A stretch of 64,000 nucleotides of DNA, taken from Hymenobacter setariae (GTDB lineage: Bacteria; Bacteroidota; Bacteroidia; Cytophagales; Hymenobacteraceae). The stretch lies in assembly GCF_007713685.1 (NCBI RefSeq), contig NZ_VMRJ01000001.1, positions 310,001 to 374,000 of the forward strand, given 5' to 3'. This document shows, piece after piece, positions 17,254-26,114 of the stretch (within the stretch, counting starts at the first letter, position 1; each line of letters starts with the position of its first letter). Under the pieces are notes generated by a model. It did no database searches. It was not told where the DNA came from and saw only the letters and a program-made list of their open reading frames with translations. Position numbers and translations under genes: made by a program.

Positions 17254-17308
17254 CGGCTAGGCTTAGCCGCTGGCAATCGCGAGAAAATTGGTAAGTCGCT
17301 CCAACGGG

Positions 17309-17352
17309 AATATAAAAGGGCTAGTACGCTACCGTACTAGCCCTTTTATATT
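17309..17352. terminator. Bidirectional terminator between convergent genes
   Basis: Perfect 20-bp stem (17309-17328 with 17333-17352), loop CTAC, with AAAAGGG/CCCTTTT near the base. It separates the dioxygenase gene from the GH1-like gene. Confidence 0.88.
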
Positions 17353-17378
17353 CTAATTCGTTTCCTAATGCGTTGGCC

Positions 17379-18677
17379 CTAGGCAGCTTTCACTGACCAA
17401 TCGAAGCGAATGGGCCGCTGCCACCAGCCAGGGGCCGTTAGCACGGGATGTTCATAGTCGCCTTGCAGGGCCAAGCCTTGCACTAGCGCATGTAGGGCGG
17501 TGGGCCGGGGCTGCGCCCCGCGCACGTCAAACACGCCGGGCTCATAAGAGGCGCCGTCTTGGGTGAGCAGGTTGTCCCAATCAAAGGCACCTAGCAGCGA
17601 CCAAACCGTGAAGCCTCGTAAATCGACGCCGCTATCGCGCAGCCGGTTGGCTACCTGCCAGAGTTGGTAGAGCCAGCGCATTTGTTCCTCGCGGGTGCAG
17701 CCTAGGTGGGCCTCCGTGATGGCCAGCGGCAGGCCATAGCGCTCCCACACGGTGCGGAGCAACACTTCGGGGCCCGCCACCGGCGCGCCCTCTACCCGCA
17801 GGGCCTGCAAGTCGGCGTAGGCCGAGTGGTGCAGACCGCGCAAGGCGGGCATTCCTGGAAACAGGGCCATCCGCTCGTCAAGATAGCGCTCGCTGGTAGC
17901 GTAGTGGTTGATGCCTAGCACGTCGGGAGGCAGCGGATTGTCAATAAACAGCTGCAATTCGGCTTCTTCGATACCGTTGGTGCGCAGGTAGGTCCACAGC
18001 GGATGGCTGGGCGTGAGGCTGCCGGTCAGGATGTCGAACGTCAGCCAGCGCCGGTGGTTTTCAAACTCCACCTGCCGGGCCAGAGCGGGGGTGCCGTGGG
18101 CTTGCCCTAGGTCCTCCGTTTGCACAAGCCGGGCCGCCGGGTTCACTTCCCGAATGGCGCGCATGGCCTGCCAGGTAGCGTGCAGTTGGTTGAGCAGCAG
18201 GCGCACAAAGGTACGGTCGTCGCGTCCGTGGGGGTACCACAGGCCATAGAGCCCACTAAAGCGAGCCGTGGTGAGCGGCTCGTTGACGGGCGTGTAATCC
18301 GTGACCCACGGGTAGCGCTCGGCCACCATGCGCGCGTAGCGGGCCAAGCCGGGGGCAAAGTTGTCTTGGTTGAGGGCCGTGTAGCGCGGGCCGCTGCCGT
18401 GGTGCACCAGCCCCACGATGGGCGTAATATCTAGTTCGCGCAGGCGAGCCAGCCGCTCGTCGGCCCAGCGCCAGTCGGGGCGGTCGAGGCTTTCGGGGGC
18501 TACGTGCTCCCATAAAATGGGATAGCGCAGGGTGCGCAGCCCCATGGCGGCAAACTGGTCTAGGTCTTCGACCCGCTCCCAGTGGCCGTTGCGCGTCAGT
18601 TGGTTGGAGTAGGCATCACCGACGCGCCGGCACGTGCATTCTACCCCACCCCATATTTCGATTTTTGTTTGCTTCAT
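17379..18677 (-). CDS. Family 1 glycoside hydrolase-like protein
   Basis: 432 residues from ATG at 18677 (MKQTKIEIWGGVECT). A TIM-barrel of GH1 type: LRYPILWEHV near residue 55, VTDYTPVNEPLTTARF near 135 with the acid/base Glu, and LPLAITEAHLGCTREEQ near 325 with the nucleophile Glu; FTVWSLLGAFDWDNL closes the barrel. It is shorter and more divergent than standard beta-glucosidases, and no signal peptide is seen. It lies in the same direction as an MFS transporter and an RmlD-like protein. From memory, related GH1-like domains occur fused to RmlD-like domains, so the two may act in one glycan pathway. Confidence 0.85.
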   Translation of the reverse strand: MKQTKIEIWGGVECTCRRVGDAYSNQLTRNGHWERVEDLDQFAAMGLRTLRYPILWEHVAPESLDRPDWRWADERLARLRELDITPIVGLVHHGSGPRYTALNQDNFAPGLARYARMVAERYPWVTDYTPVNEPLTTARFSGLYGLWYPHGRDDRTFVRLLLNQLHATWQAMRAIREVNPAARLVQTEDLGQAHGTPALARQVEFENHRRWLTFDILTGSLTPSHPLWTYLRTNGIEEAELQLFIDNPLPPDVLGINHYATSERYLDERMALFPGMPALRGLHHSAYADLQALRVEGAPVAGPEVLLRTVWERYGLPLAITEAHLGCTREEQMRWLYQLWQVANRLRDSGVDLRGFTVWSLLGAFDWDNLLTQDGASYEPGVFDVRGAQPRPTALHALVQGLALQGDYEHPVLTAPGWWQRPIRFDWSVKAA

Positions 18678-18972
18678 ACAAGTGTGTACTATCCTAGGGC
18701 GGGTAGTACCCGCTCGGTCAACTTCTGCTTCCCTATCTATACTCAGCACTTAACTTTCAAGTTACCAATATCCTACGCTGCCTATACCTCTTACTGGGGT
18801 AAGCCCCGCCGTCAGGCAGGCTATACCAGCCAGTTTGAGCGCGAAGCACGCTGGCGCAACAGCTCGCATTTTTTTAGTCGCCAGCGTGGGCAGCACTGCG
18901 CCAGAAGGCAGGGGCTACCCGATTGCGGCGCAGCTTATAGTGCCGGCCGATTTTAGGTGCCAACCCGCTGGG
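18678..18972. other. Spacer between GH1-like and MFS genes
   Basis: No gene. A 10-bp inverted repeat CACGCTGGCG/CGCCAGCGTG at 18847-18856 and 18879-18888 may end the MFS transcript or form RNA structure. CCTAGG is at 18691. Confidence 0.5.
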
Positions 18973-20229
18973 TTAGGCCCCCTGCGCCTCTAGGGCTACC
19001 TCGGGGCCAGCCGGCGCGGCGAGCTCGATATCCTTGGTTTCGGGCACCAGCAGCCAGTAAAAAACAGTGGCCAGCCCGCCCATGCCCGCCAGCACGCAAA
19101 AGCCTACCATGTAGCCAAAGTTCTTCACCACGTAGCCCGCCCCAATGCTGCTGAGCGCCGCCATCAGCCCAATGGCCGAGTACACGACGCCTTGCAGCAG
19201 ATTAAACCGGCCGGTACCGTTGCTTAGGTCGGCTATCATGAGCAGGGTCACGACGCCCAGCAGGCCGGCCCCGATGCCATCGAGCAGTTGAATGGCGGTG
19301 AGGGCAATTGGATTATCCACGAAAGCGAAGAGCAGCGCCCGCACCGGCAGCAGCACAAAGGCGGCCAGCAGCACCTTCTTGCGGCCGTTTTCGGAGGCCT
19401 TGCCCGCGTACTTGGCCACGAATACCATTACACCTTGGGCCACAATGATGGCGCCCGATAAGTAGAGCGACGAGTTTTTTTGGTCGGCCAAACCTAGCTT
19501 CTGCCCCAGCAGCGGCAGCATGGGCGCATTGGCGAAGTGAAACAACGCAATGGCGATGGTAAAAACCAGAATATTGCGGTTAGACAGCAACTCTTTTACG
19601 CCGGCTACGCTAGCGGGCTGCCCGGTTTCAGCAGTGGCGCCCCGCGCCAGGTCGTGGTCGATGTCTTGCTCGCGTACCACCAGCACCGCCACCACGAGCA
19701 GTAAGCACTGCACAATGGCAAAGTAAAAAATACCCTCGTAGGAGATATAACGCCCAATGAGGCCCGCAATGATAGCGGCTAGCATGTTGCCTAGGTGGTT
19801 GAAACTTTCGTTGCGCCCCACGCGCTGCGACAGCGCCGCCTGCCCCACAATGCCCAGCGTGATAGCCGCCACGCACGGCGCGTATACCGACTGCGTGAAC
19901 CCTACCCCTAGTTGCGAAAACAGCACCGGGTAAAAGCTGCTATTTACTACCACAGCCAGGCAGCACACCGCGATAATGAGCGATGCCACAATTAGCAGCA
20001 GGCGCTTGTGCCGGGTGCGGTCGATGAGGGCGCCTGCGGGGGCCTGCACCAGCAAGCCAATAATGCTGGGCGCGGCAATGACAATCCCAATTTCATCGGC
20101 TGACCAGTGGCGCACCGTGAGCAAGTACACCGACAGGTACACCCCCACCCCGTCCTTTACATCGGACATGAGCAGGCTCACCCAATCCAGGCCTTTCAAG
20201 CTGCGTGTTTTTGCTTCCATTGTGGCCAT
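18973..20229 (-). CDS. MFS transporter
   Basis: 418 residues with about twelve hydrophobic segments. The motif-A-like loop APAGALIDRTRHKRLLL follows the second helix near residue 65-80. It starts at MATMEAKTRSLKGLDWVSLL; cytoplasmic N- and C-termini are expected. The substrate is not evident. It lies between the GH1-like and RmlD-like genes on the same strand, so it may carry a sugar or glycan fragment, but this is inference only. Confidence 0.88.
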   Translation of the reverse strand: MATMEAKTRSLKGLDWVSLLMSDVKDGVGVYLSVYLLTVRHWSADEIGIVIAAPSIIGLLVQAPAGALIDRTRHKRLLLIVASLIIAVCCLAVVVNSSFYPVLFSQLGVGFTQSVYAPCVAAITLGIVGQAALSQRVGRNESFNHLGNMLAAIIAGLIGRYISYEGIFYFAIVQCLLLVVAVLVVREQDIDHDLARGATAETGQPASVAGVKELLSNRNILVFTIAIALFHFANAPMLPLLGQKLGLADQKNSSLYLSGAIIVAQGVMVFVAKYAGKASENGRKKVLLAAFVLLPVRALLFAFVDNPIALTAIQLLDGIGAGLLGVVTLLMIADLSNGTGRFNLLQGVVYSAIGLMAALSSIGAGYVVKNFGYMVGFCVLAGMGGLATVFYWLLVPETKDIELAAPAGPEVALEAQGA

Positions 20230-20399
20230 GTAGTGAGTACCCTGCGTTCAACGCAGCCCGAGCGGCTTAGATATGGTTGGGGTTACTAATGAGGCAGATA
20301 GCGTCGAGCTTACCTAGGGCCGAATCGCGGCGCAACCTCCAGTAACCGCTCGCCTATCACTTCGAATTTTTCGTTGGTGATAGCAAGCGAGCGCTCCTA

Positions 20400-21290
20400 C
20401 TACCCCACCAGTATCGCCGGCGGATTGGCCGATTGCAACAGCCGCTCATCTTCTAGGTGGCGGTGCAGGCCGCTTTCCACACTGGGCAGCAGCAGGCCGT
20501 GCTGACTAGCCAGCACACTGTAGCGCGGGCGGCGGGCGGCCCAGCCAAAGCTGGCGGCGGGGCGGGGCACTACATATGCCTCATCTAGGCCCGCCACGCG
20601 CAGCGCCAAGCGAGCCAGCTCGGCCCAGGTGTAAGCGCCTTCGTTGGCGAGGTGCCACAGGCCCTGGGCTTGGTCGAGCAGTAAGTCGAGGCTGTGGTTG
20701 ACGAGGTCGGGTACGTAGGTGGGTGAAATGAGCAGGTCGTCGGCCGCCACAAAGTCTTCGCCACGGCGGGCGGCAGTGAGAGCGTGATATACAAAATTGT
20801 GCTCGTCCCAGGCGCTGAAAAACGCGCTGGTGCGCACCACTAGAGCGCTGGGTAGCTGGGTCAACACGGCTTGCTCGGCCAGCTGCTTGCTGTGGCCATA
20901 CACGCTCAAAGGGCGAGGAGCATCGCCTTCGCGGTAAGGCGTCGTCTGCTGGCCATCGAACACTAAATCTGACGAAAACGTGAGCAGCTGCACACCTTGG
21001 GCGGCGCAGGCGGCGGCCAGTAGCTCGGGGCCGGTGGTGTTTTCGCGGTAGCAGCGGTCGGCATCTGCCTCGGCCTCATCGACGCGTACGTAGCCAGCCG
21101 CATTGACCACGGCCCAGGGCTGGTAGCAACGCAGGGCATGGGTGATGGCGTGCGCATCGGCGATGTCGAGCGCGGCGCGGGTGAGGGTGATGGCGTGCAG
21201 GCCCCGAATGCGGCACACGCGCTGGAAAGCCTGCCCTAGGGTACCGGTGCTGCCGGTAATGAGGATAGGCTGAGTAGTTGCTAAAGACAT
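20400..21290 (-). CDS. RmlD-like sugar-nucleotide reductase (SDR superfamily)
   Basis: 296 residues from ATG at 21290. The Rossmann start PILITGSTGTLGQAFQRVC gives the GxxGxxG NAD(P) motif at about 12-18. FSSDLVFDG and YGHSKQLAEQAV carry the S/YxxxK catalytic group. NAAGYVRVDEAEADADRCY is typical of dTDP-4-dehydrorhamnose reductase. No other rhamnose gene (rmlA, B or C) is nearby, so it may act on another sugar nucleotide, perhaps with the GH1-like protein downstream. Confidence 0.87.
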   Translation of the reverse strand: MSLATTQPILITGSTGTLGQAFQRVCRIRGLHAITLTRAALDIADAHAITHALRCYQPWAVVNAAGYVRVDEAEADADRCYRENTTGPELLAAACAAQGVQLLTFSSDLVFDGQQTTPYREGDAPRPLSVYGHSKQLAEQAVLTQLPSALVVRTSAFFSAWDEHNFVYHALTAARRGEDFVAADDLLISPTYVPDLVNHSLDLLLDQAQGLWHLANEGAYTWAELARLALRVAGLDEAYVVPRPAASFGWAARRPRYSVLASQHGLLLPSVESGLHRHLEDERLLQSANPPAILVG

Positions 21291-21627
21291 AAAAAGTATT
21301 CTTAAAGCGGTTATAAAGAGAAGGTCCGGCCAGGCTAGCGAGCGGCTCGCAGCCAAGGCCGACCGGCGGCTACTCGGCTACGATGGTTGCGCTCACCAGC
21401 CTAGCTGGACCCCACCAGCGGACTGTATGCTGTATTGCGTCAACTTATACCCTAGGGCGACCCAGATGGGATGGTGCACATTATTTTCTTAGATAAATAC
21501 TAGCCTATCGACCAGCAGGTTATTGTCGAGACTAGTCATTTCTGCCTTTTCCACCCAGTAAGCCCTACCGTCTTCGGGGCGTATCTAACCCAGCCTCAGG
21601 CGGGCTGCTAGCCGCAGGCAACGGCCT
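21291..21627. other. Intergenic region upstream of the RmlD-like gene
   Basis: About 340 bases with no gene seen on either strand. CCTAGG is at 21451. A mildly AT-rich patch at 21478-21520 could hold a promoter, but no full consensus is found. Confidence 0.5.
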
Positions 21628-22329
21628 TTATTTTATTACTTCTACGGCCGGGTGCCAGGCGCTAGCATGGCAGCATGGGCAGTCTTTAGTAGGCGACTGG
21701 GGGGCATCTTCCACGTACCCGCAAGCCACACAGGCAAACTTGCCCGCCACTACGGGCTGCAGTTTTCGGAAGTCTTCGTCCCAACCCGGCACGATGGATA
21801 AGCCTGGCGCCGGCTCGTCAGCTTCGACCATGCTAAACGTGCCATTGGCTTCCATGTACAGGCGCTTTACCTGCCCTAGGTGCTCTAGGCTATCGCCGCG
21901 CAACTGAGCAAACAGCCGCTCGCGCGACAGCACCACACGCTCCATAATCGGCAACTGCATGACCCCATCGACGACGACCGTCGTGACGGTACCTTGCAGC
22001 AGGCGCTCGGCGGTGGGGCGGTGGGCGGCCCACCGCGTCACGAAGCGGTGCAGCACCACTACAGTGGCCACAATAGCAATGGGCGCCAGCAGGCCCCGGT
22101 CGGGCGAGAGCAGCGGAATACCAATGCTCACAGCTATCGATACCAGGCCAGCCAGCTCGGTGCGGCTAACTTGCCCGGCTTGGCGCTTGCCCATCAGGCG
22201 CAGGCCCGTGAGCAGCAGCAGGTACATGGCCACTAGGCGCAGCGAGCACTCGAGCAAAAAGCTCCAGGGTACGTCGCCCATCAAGATGCGCATGTAGTCG
22301 GTAATATGGGGAGGAGGAGGGGGCGGCAT
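21628..22329 (-). CDS. DUF421 (YetF-like) membrane protein with C-terminal zinc ribbon
   Basis: 233 residues. Three membrane segments fill about 18-105, including the family signature LTGLRLMGKRQAGQVSRTEL. The YetF C-terminal domain follows (VVDGVMQLPIMERVVLSRERLFAQLRG). The last 40 residues form a rubredoxin-like ribbon, CVACGY and CPCCHASAW, giving four cysteines. DUF421 proteins are linked to spore or cell-envelope functions but are poorly defined. It is a tandem paralogue of the next gene. Confidence 0.88.
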   Translation of the reverse strand: MPPPPPPHITDYMRILMGDVPWSFLLECSLRLVAMYLLLLTGLRLMGKRQAGQVSRTELAGLVSIAVSIGIPLLSPDRGLLAPIAIVATVVVLHRFVTRWAAHRPTAERLLQGTVTTVVVDGVMQLPIMERVVLSRERLFAQLRGDSLEHLGQVKRLYMEANGTFSMVEADEPAPGLSIVPGWDEDFRKLQPVVAGKFACVACGYVEDAPQSPTKDCPCCHASAWHPAVEVIK

Positions 22330-22456
22330 AATCGTATCAGCTAGAAGGAGTTGTAAAGCAGTATTTTATTTTTTGGTGCGCATAGTAGCCTGGCGCCCAG
22401 GCTACTTGCCTGCACGTGGCCTCACCCGTGCGCTAACTCATTAGGGAACCTAGGGC

Positions 22457-23173
22457 TTATTCTTTCCCCTCTTTGCCGGTTTTTACCAGCGACGCCGGTA
22501 CCCAATTATCGGCTTGGCAACGCAGGCAGTGGGTGCCGGCGTGTTCGGTATCGGTGGGCACATGGCCGCATGTGGCGCACACTTTCTTATTGAAAGCGGG
22601 GCCGCTGATGGCGGCGGGCGGCGCATCTTCCCGCGGCAATACGCTTAGGCCAGGCTGCGCCTCAGTCAGCTTGTAGATGCTCAGGCGGCCATTGGCCTCG
22701 AAGTACACACGGCGTAACTCGCCCAGTTGCGCCACGCTCTCGTTGCGCAGCTGCCCAAATAGTTGCTCTTGCGACAGCGCCTGGCGATGCATAGCAGGCA
22801 AGTCCAGCTGGCCATCGCGCACTAGCAGGGCGGCATCGCCTTGCTGCACCAACTCAGCCCGGCGCGACTTATACGCCAGCCAGTTGGTGAAGCGGTGCAT
22901 GAACAACAGGGCTATCAGCACGGCGAAGCTGGGGAGCAGTCCGGCAGTCGGAATCTGCATGGGCCCGGCAATCACGGCACCTAGGGTCAGCACTACGGCC
23001 AGCTCGGTTACCGACATCTGGCCTTTCATGCGGCGGCCCATGAGGCGCATGATGAATACCATAAACAGAAAAATCACGAACGCCCGCAGGGCCGTTTCGC
23101 CTACAAACGACGGCGGCGCTTCCCCAAACAGCCAGCGCTGCCAGTCGCCGAACATAATATCTTCCTTCTTCAT
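22457..23173 (-). CDS. DUF421 (YetF-like) membrane protein, second tandem copy
   Basis: 238 residues with the same plan as its neighbour: three membrane helices (FVIFLFMVFIMRLMGRRMKG carries the signature), the YetF domain (LLVRDGQLDLPAMHRQALSQ), and a four-cysteine ribbon, CATCGH and CLRCQADNW. The gap to the next copy is about 130 bases, and the sequences have clearly diverged, so the duplication is not recent. The added ribbon is unusual for the family. Confidence 0.88.
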   Translation of the reverse strand: MKKEDIMFGDWQRWLFGEAPPSFVGETALRAFVIFLFMVFIMRLMGRRMKGQMSVTELAVVLTLGAVIAGPMQIPTAGLLPSFAVLIALLFMHRFTNWLAYKSRRAELVQQGDAALLVRDGQLDLPAMHRQALSQEQLFGQLRNESVAQLGELRRVYFEANGRLSIYKLTEAQPGLSVLPREDAPPAAISGPAFNKKVCATCGHVPTDTEHAGTHCLRCQADNWVPASLVKTGKEGKE

Positions 23174-23197
23174 ATCCCTTACCGAATTGCTAATACC

Positions 23198-23227
23198 TTG
23201 CGTGAGCGAGACTTAACGCTCACGCAA
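23198..23227 (-). terminator. Hairpin between alanine dehydrogenase and DUF421 genes
   Basis: Perfect 11-bp stem TTGCGTGAGCG/CGCTCACGCAA with 8-base loop. No strong T run follows, so it may be a weak terminator or attenuator. Confidence 0.5.
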
Positions 23228-23330
23228 AGGCCAGGGTTGCCGGTAAATAGCTATGTAACAATACGGGGCACGGCGCCGCTACCCGAGTTAGCTGCACCGT
23301 GCCCCGACCTAGGAGCGCTTAGCCTAAGGC

Positions 23331-24557
23331 TTAATTGCGCACCGCAATCAGCAAGCCGAGCTCCTTATAGCGCATGTTAAATTTTTTAGCAATAGCCGCA
23401 TTGGTCAGCGAGCCTTTGTAAATGTAAACGCCACTGCGAAAGTGCTCGTTGGTAAACAGCGCCTCGTTGATGCCGCCCTGCTGGCTGATGTCTTGCAGAA
23501 TGGGTGTGAAGATATTGCTCAGCGCGTTGGTGGCCGTGCGCGGCACCCGCGAGGCTATGTTGGGCACGCAGTAGTGCACCACATCGTACTTGCGAAACAC
23601 GGGCTTGCTGTGGCTAGTCAGCTCGCTCGTTTCGAAGCAGCCGCCCTGGTCAATGCTGATGTCGATGATGATGGAGCCGGCTGCCATGCTGGCCACCATG
23701 TTTTCGGGCACCATAAAGGGGATGCGCCCCTCCTCCACCGCCAGGGCGCCAATTACCACATCGGCCCGCCGAATTTGCTGGCTCAGGGCGAAGGTATCGA
23801 GCGTGCTGGTATACAGCTGCGCACCTAGGTTGTGCTTGAGGCGGCGCAGCTTATACAGGTGGTTGTCAAATACTTTAACCTCGGCGCCCAGCCCAATGGC
23901 AGCGCGGGCCGCGTACTCAGCCACTGTGCCTGCCCCCAAAATCACGACCTGCGACGGCGGCACCCCCGTGATGCCCCCTAGGATGATGCCCTTGCCCTCG
24001 TTGGAGCGGGCCAGATACTCAGCCGCCACCAGCATCACCGTCGAGCCTGCAATTTCGCTCATAGCGCGCACCACTGGGCGCGCCCCGCTGGGGTCCTTTA
24101 TCAGCTCGAAGCCAATGGCGTTGACTTTTTTGCGGGCCAGTGCATTGATGAACTCGGGCGTCATGGTGCCCATTTGCAGGGCCGAAATCAGCGTTTGGCC
24201 GGGGCGCATCAGCTCAATTTCTTCCAGCGTAGGCGGGGCTACTTTCAGGATGATGTCGGCCTTGTACACCTCATCTGTGGAGTAGGCGATGGTGGCGCCC
24301 GCCTCCGAGTAGTCGTGGTCGGAGTACTTGCTGGGCTCGCCGGCCCCACTTTCCAACATCACTTCATGGCCTTCGTTTACGAGGTGCAGCACGGCCTCGG
24401 GCGTGAGACCTAGGCGGTTTTCCTGAAGCAACGATTCCTTGGGCAGCCCGATGAAGAGCTTGCGCTTGCGCGTTTCCACGGCCAGCATCGACTCCTGGGT
24501 GAAGTAGGCGCGGCTGGTGGCCAGCGCACCGAAGCCGGGGGGTAGCTGTTCGGCCAT
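23331..24557 (-). CDS. ald: Alanine dehydrogenase
   Basis: 408 residues from ATG at 24557 (MAEQLPPGFG). Landmarks: GLPKESLLQENRLGLTPEAV for the N-terminal domain, EGKGIILGGITGVPPSQVVILGAGTVAEYAARAA holding the NAD-binding GxGxxG near residue 190, and DISIDQGGCFETSELTSH. It converts L-alanine to pyruvate with NAD. It has an N-terminal extension of about 25 residues beyond the usual start, as in several Bacteroidota. Its C-terminal half is somewhat divergent from textbook Ald, so a related alanine/NAD transhydrogenase-family enzyme is possible but less likely. Confidence 0.9.
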   Translation of the reverse strand: MAEQLPPGFGALATSRAYFTQESMLAVETRKRKLFIGLPKESLLQENRLGLTPEAVLHLVNEGHEVMLESGAGEPSKYSDHDYSEAGATIAYSTDEVYKADIILKVAPPTLEEIELMRPGQTLISALQMGTMTPEFINALARKKVNAIGFELIKDPSGARPVVRAMSEIAGSTVMLVAAEYLARSNEGKGIILGGITGVPPSQVVILGAGTVAEYAARAAIGLGAEVKVFDNHLYKLRRLKHNLGAQLYTSTLDTFALSQQIRRADVVIGALAVEEGRIPFMVPENMVASMAAGSIIIDISIDQGGCFETSELTSHSKPVFRKYDVVHYCVPNIASRVPRTATNALSNIFTPILQDISQQGGINEALFTNEHFRSGVYIYKGSLTNAAIAKKFNMRYKELGLLIAVRN

Positions 24558-24687
24558 ATATTTTTTCAAGTAACAACGAATAAGTAGCAATTATCGAAGA
24601 ACTAATGGCTCTACACAGGGGCATCGCCCCCTGGCAGCCTGGCACTCGGTACTTGCTAGGTATTACCTGCTCCTTGCTTAGTGATAC

Positions 24688-25107
24688 TTAAGTAATAGAT
24701 AATTGTCTTGATTCTGAACCCATTACAGCTAAATCAACCTGTAAGTGAGCGGTGGGCAATAAACCTGCCACACGGGCAGGCCATTCCACTAGACAAAGAT
24801 ACCCCGAATCGAAGTACTCGGCCGCACCTAGGCGAACTGCCTCTTCTTCAGAATCAATGCGGTAAAAATCAAAGTGATAGACAGGTTTTCCTTGTCCGTC
24901 GCGGTACTCATTGACCAGCGCGAAGGTGGGGCTGCTCACGTCGTCGGCCACGCCCAGCGCGGCACCTAAGGCCCGGATGAGGGTCGTTTTGCCGGCGCCC
25001 ATCTCCCCTTCAAAGGCCACTACTGAGTGGCCGCTTTCGGCAATGGCAGTGGCCAGCTGCTGGGCCGCGGCGGGCAGCGCGGCGAGGTTGGGAATATCAA
25101 TTTGCAT
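24688..25107 (-). CDS. tsaE: tRNA threonylcarbamoyladenosine biosynthesis ATPase TsaE
   Basis: 139 residues, normal for the family. Walker A GEMGAGKTTLIRAL lies near 35-48, SSPTFALVNEY is the conserved switch segment, YHFDFYRI the central strand and CLVEWPARV the Walker-B-side element. TsaE supports the TsaB-TsaD complex that makes t6A37 on tRNAs reading ANN codons, including the tRNA-Thr encoded in this window. Confidence 0.95.
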   Translation of the reverse strand: MQIDIPNLAALPAAAQQLATAIAESGHSVVAFEGEMGAGKTTLIRALGAALGVADDVSSPTFALVNEYRDGQGKPVYHFDFYRIDSEEEAVRLGAAEYFDSGYLCLVEWPARVAGLLPTAHLQVDLAVMGSESRQLSIT

Positions 25108-25123
25108 AAGCTATTGGTATTTC

Positions 25124-25230
25124 GTTGTCATTGCGAGAAGGCACGACGAAGCAATCTCTCCTTCCGGCTTATCTAGCGTCTGCAATGCGAGAAGGAGAGA
25201 TTGCTTCGTCGTGCCTCCTTGCAATGACAA
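25124..25230. repeat. Palindromic dispersed repeat of the TTGTCATTGCGAG type
   Basis: Long imperfect inverted repeat: 25124-25164 pairs with 25190-25230, including TTGTCATTGC/GCAATGACAA ends and GACGAAGCAATCTCTCC/GGAGAGATTGCTTCGTC. It lies between tsaE and miaE. The wording matches a widespread bacterial intergenic repeat family; a half copy is present at 35083-35109. Confidence 0.8.
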
Positions 25231-25239
25231 CTGCTTATC

Positions 25240-25836
25240 TTAGTGCATGCGGTCGTTGCGCACGGGCAGATTTACCACAATCTCGCCTTCTATCTTGAGC
25301 AGCTCCTGCAAGCGGGCGTCTACCTCCACTGGGTCGCAATATTCTTTGGCCAGGTCCACGTAGCTCACAAAGTGGCCGGCCTCGCTGGCCATGAGCTCGT
25401 AGTAAAACTGGCTGAGCTCGGGGTCGCGGTCTTGCAGGTGCAGCCACAACAACTTGAAGCGCTCGCAGGAACGCGCCTCGATGAGCGACGACACCAAGAG
25501 CTGGTCCATGAGCTGGCGCTCGCGGGCACCGCCCTTGCGCACGTGCGCCATCAGTTGCACCACGTATTCATCGCGCCGGGGGCGCCCTAGGGGCAGGCCA
25601 CGCTTGCGCAGCTCCTTCACCACGCGGTCGAAGTGCTCCCACTCCTCGGCCACCAGGGCGGTGAGTTCGTCTACGAGGCGCTCCTTTTCGGGGTAGTGCA
25701 CGATAAGCGAGATGCCAGTGCTGGCCGCCTTTTGCTCGCAATAGGCGTGGTCTACCAGAATTTCTTCGAGGTTTTTGCTGGCAATATCCGCCCAGCGCGG
25801 GTCGGAGTTGAGCTTGAGCTTAAGAATGGTCTTCAT
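25240..25836 (-). CDS. miaE: tRNA-(ms2io6A)-hydroxylase MiaE-like
   Basis: 198 residues, a ferritin-like four-helix diiron protein. Iron ligands are visible in EEILVDHAYCEQKA, VAEEWEHFDRV, SLIEARSCERF and ELMASEAGHFVSYV. The enzyme hydroxylates the isopentenyl group of ms2i6A37 in tRNA. MiaB, which adds the methylthio group, is encoded 10 kb away, so the two steps of the pathway are both present. Confidence 0.93.
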   Translation of the reverse strand: MKTILKLKLNSDPRWADIASKNLEEILVDHAYCEQKAASTGISLIVHYPEKERLVDELTALVAEEWEHFDRVVKELRKRGLPLGRPRRDEYVVQLMAHVRKGGARERQLMDQLLVSSLIEARSCERFKLLWLHLQDRDPELSQFYYELMASEAGHFVSYVDLAKEYCDPVEVDARLQELLKIEGEIVVNLPVRNDRMH

Positions 25837-26114
25837 GACCGCAGATTATAACGGATTAAACAGATTGCGCAGATACGCCGGGCTAGGCCGGGCTGACTAC
25901 GCTAGCTGCGGATAGACATAGAGGGAAGCGGGTACCCTGGGTAGTTGCAACGCGCAAATTTCGGTAAGACCAAGGTACTATTCGACGCTAGTAGCAGCCA
26001 GCCGGCGTTTTGCAGAAAGTACTGCCTGAGCACTAGCAATATGAAATTACCGACCGAATGCTATGGCCACCTAGCGAGCCAGGTGTAGCTGCAAGATCCG
26101 TTGTAAGCTGCGAC

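Noticed and set aside
23590..24285. 231-codon frame on the plus strand
   Set aside because: It is antisense to alanine dehydrogenase and shows only biased composition.
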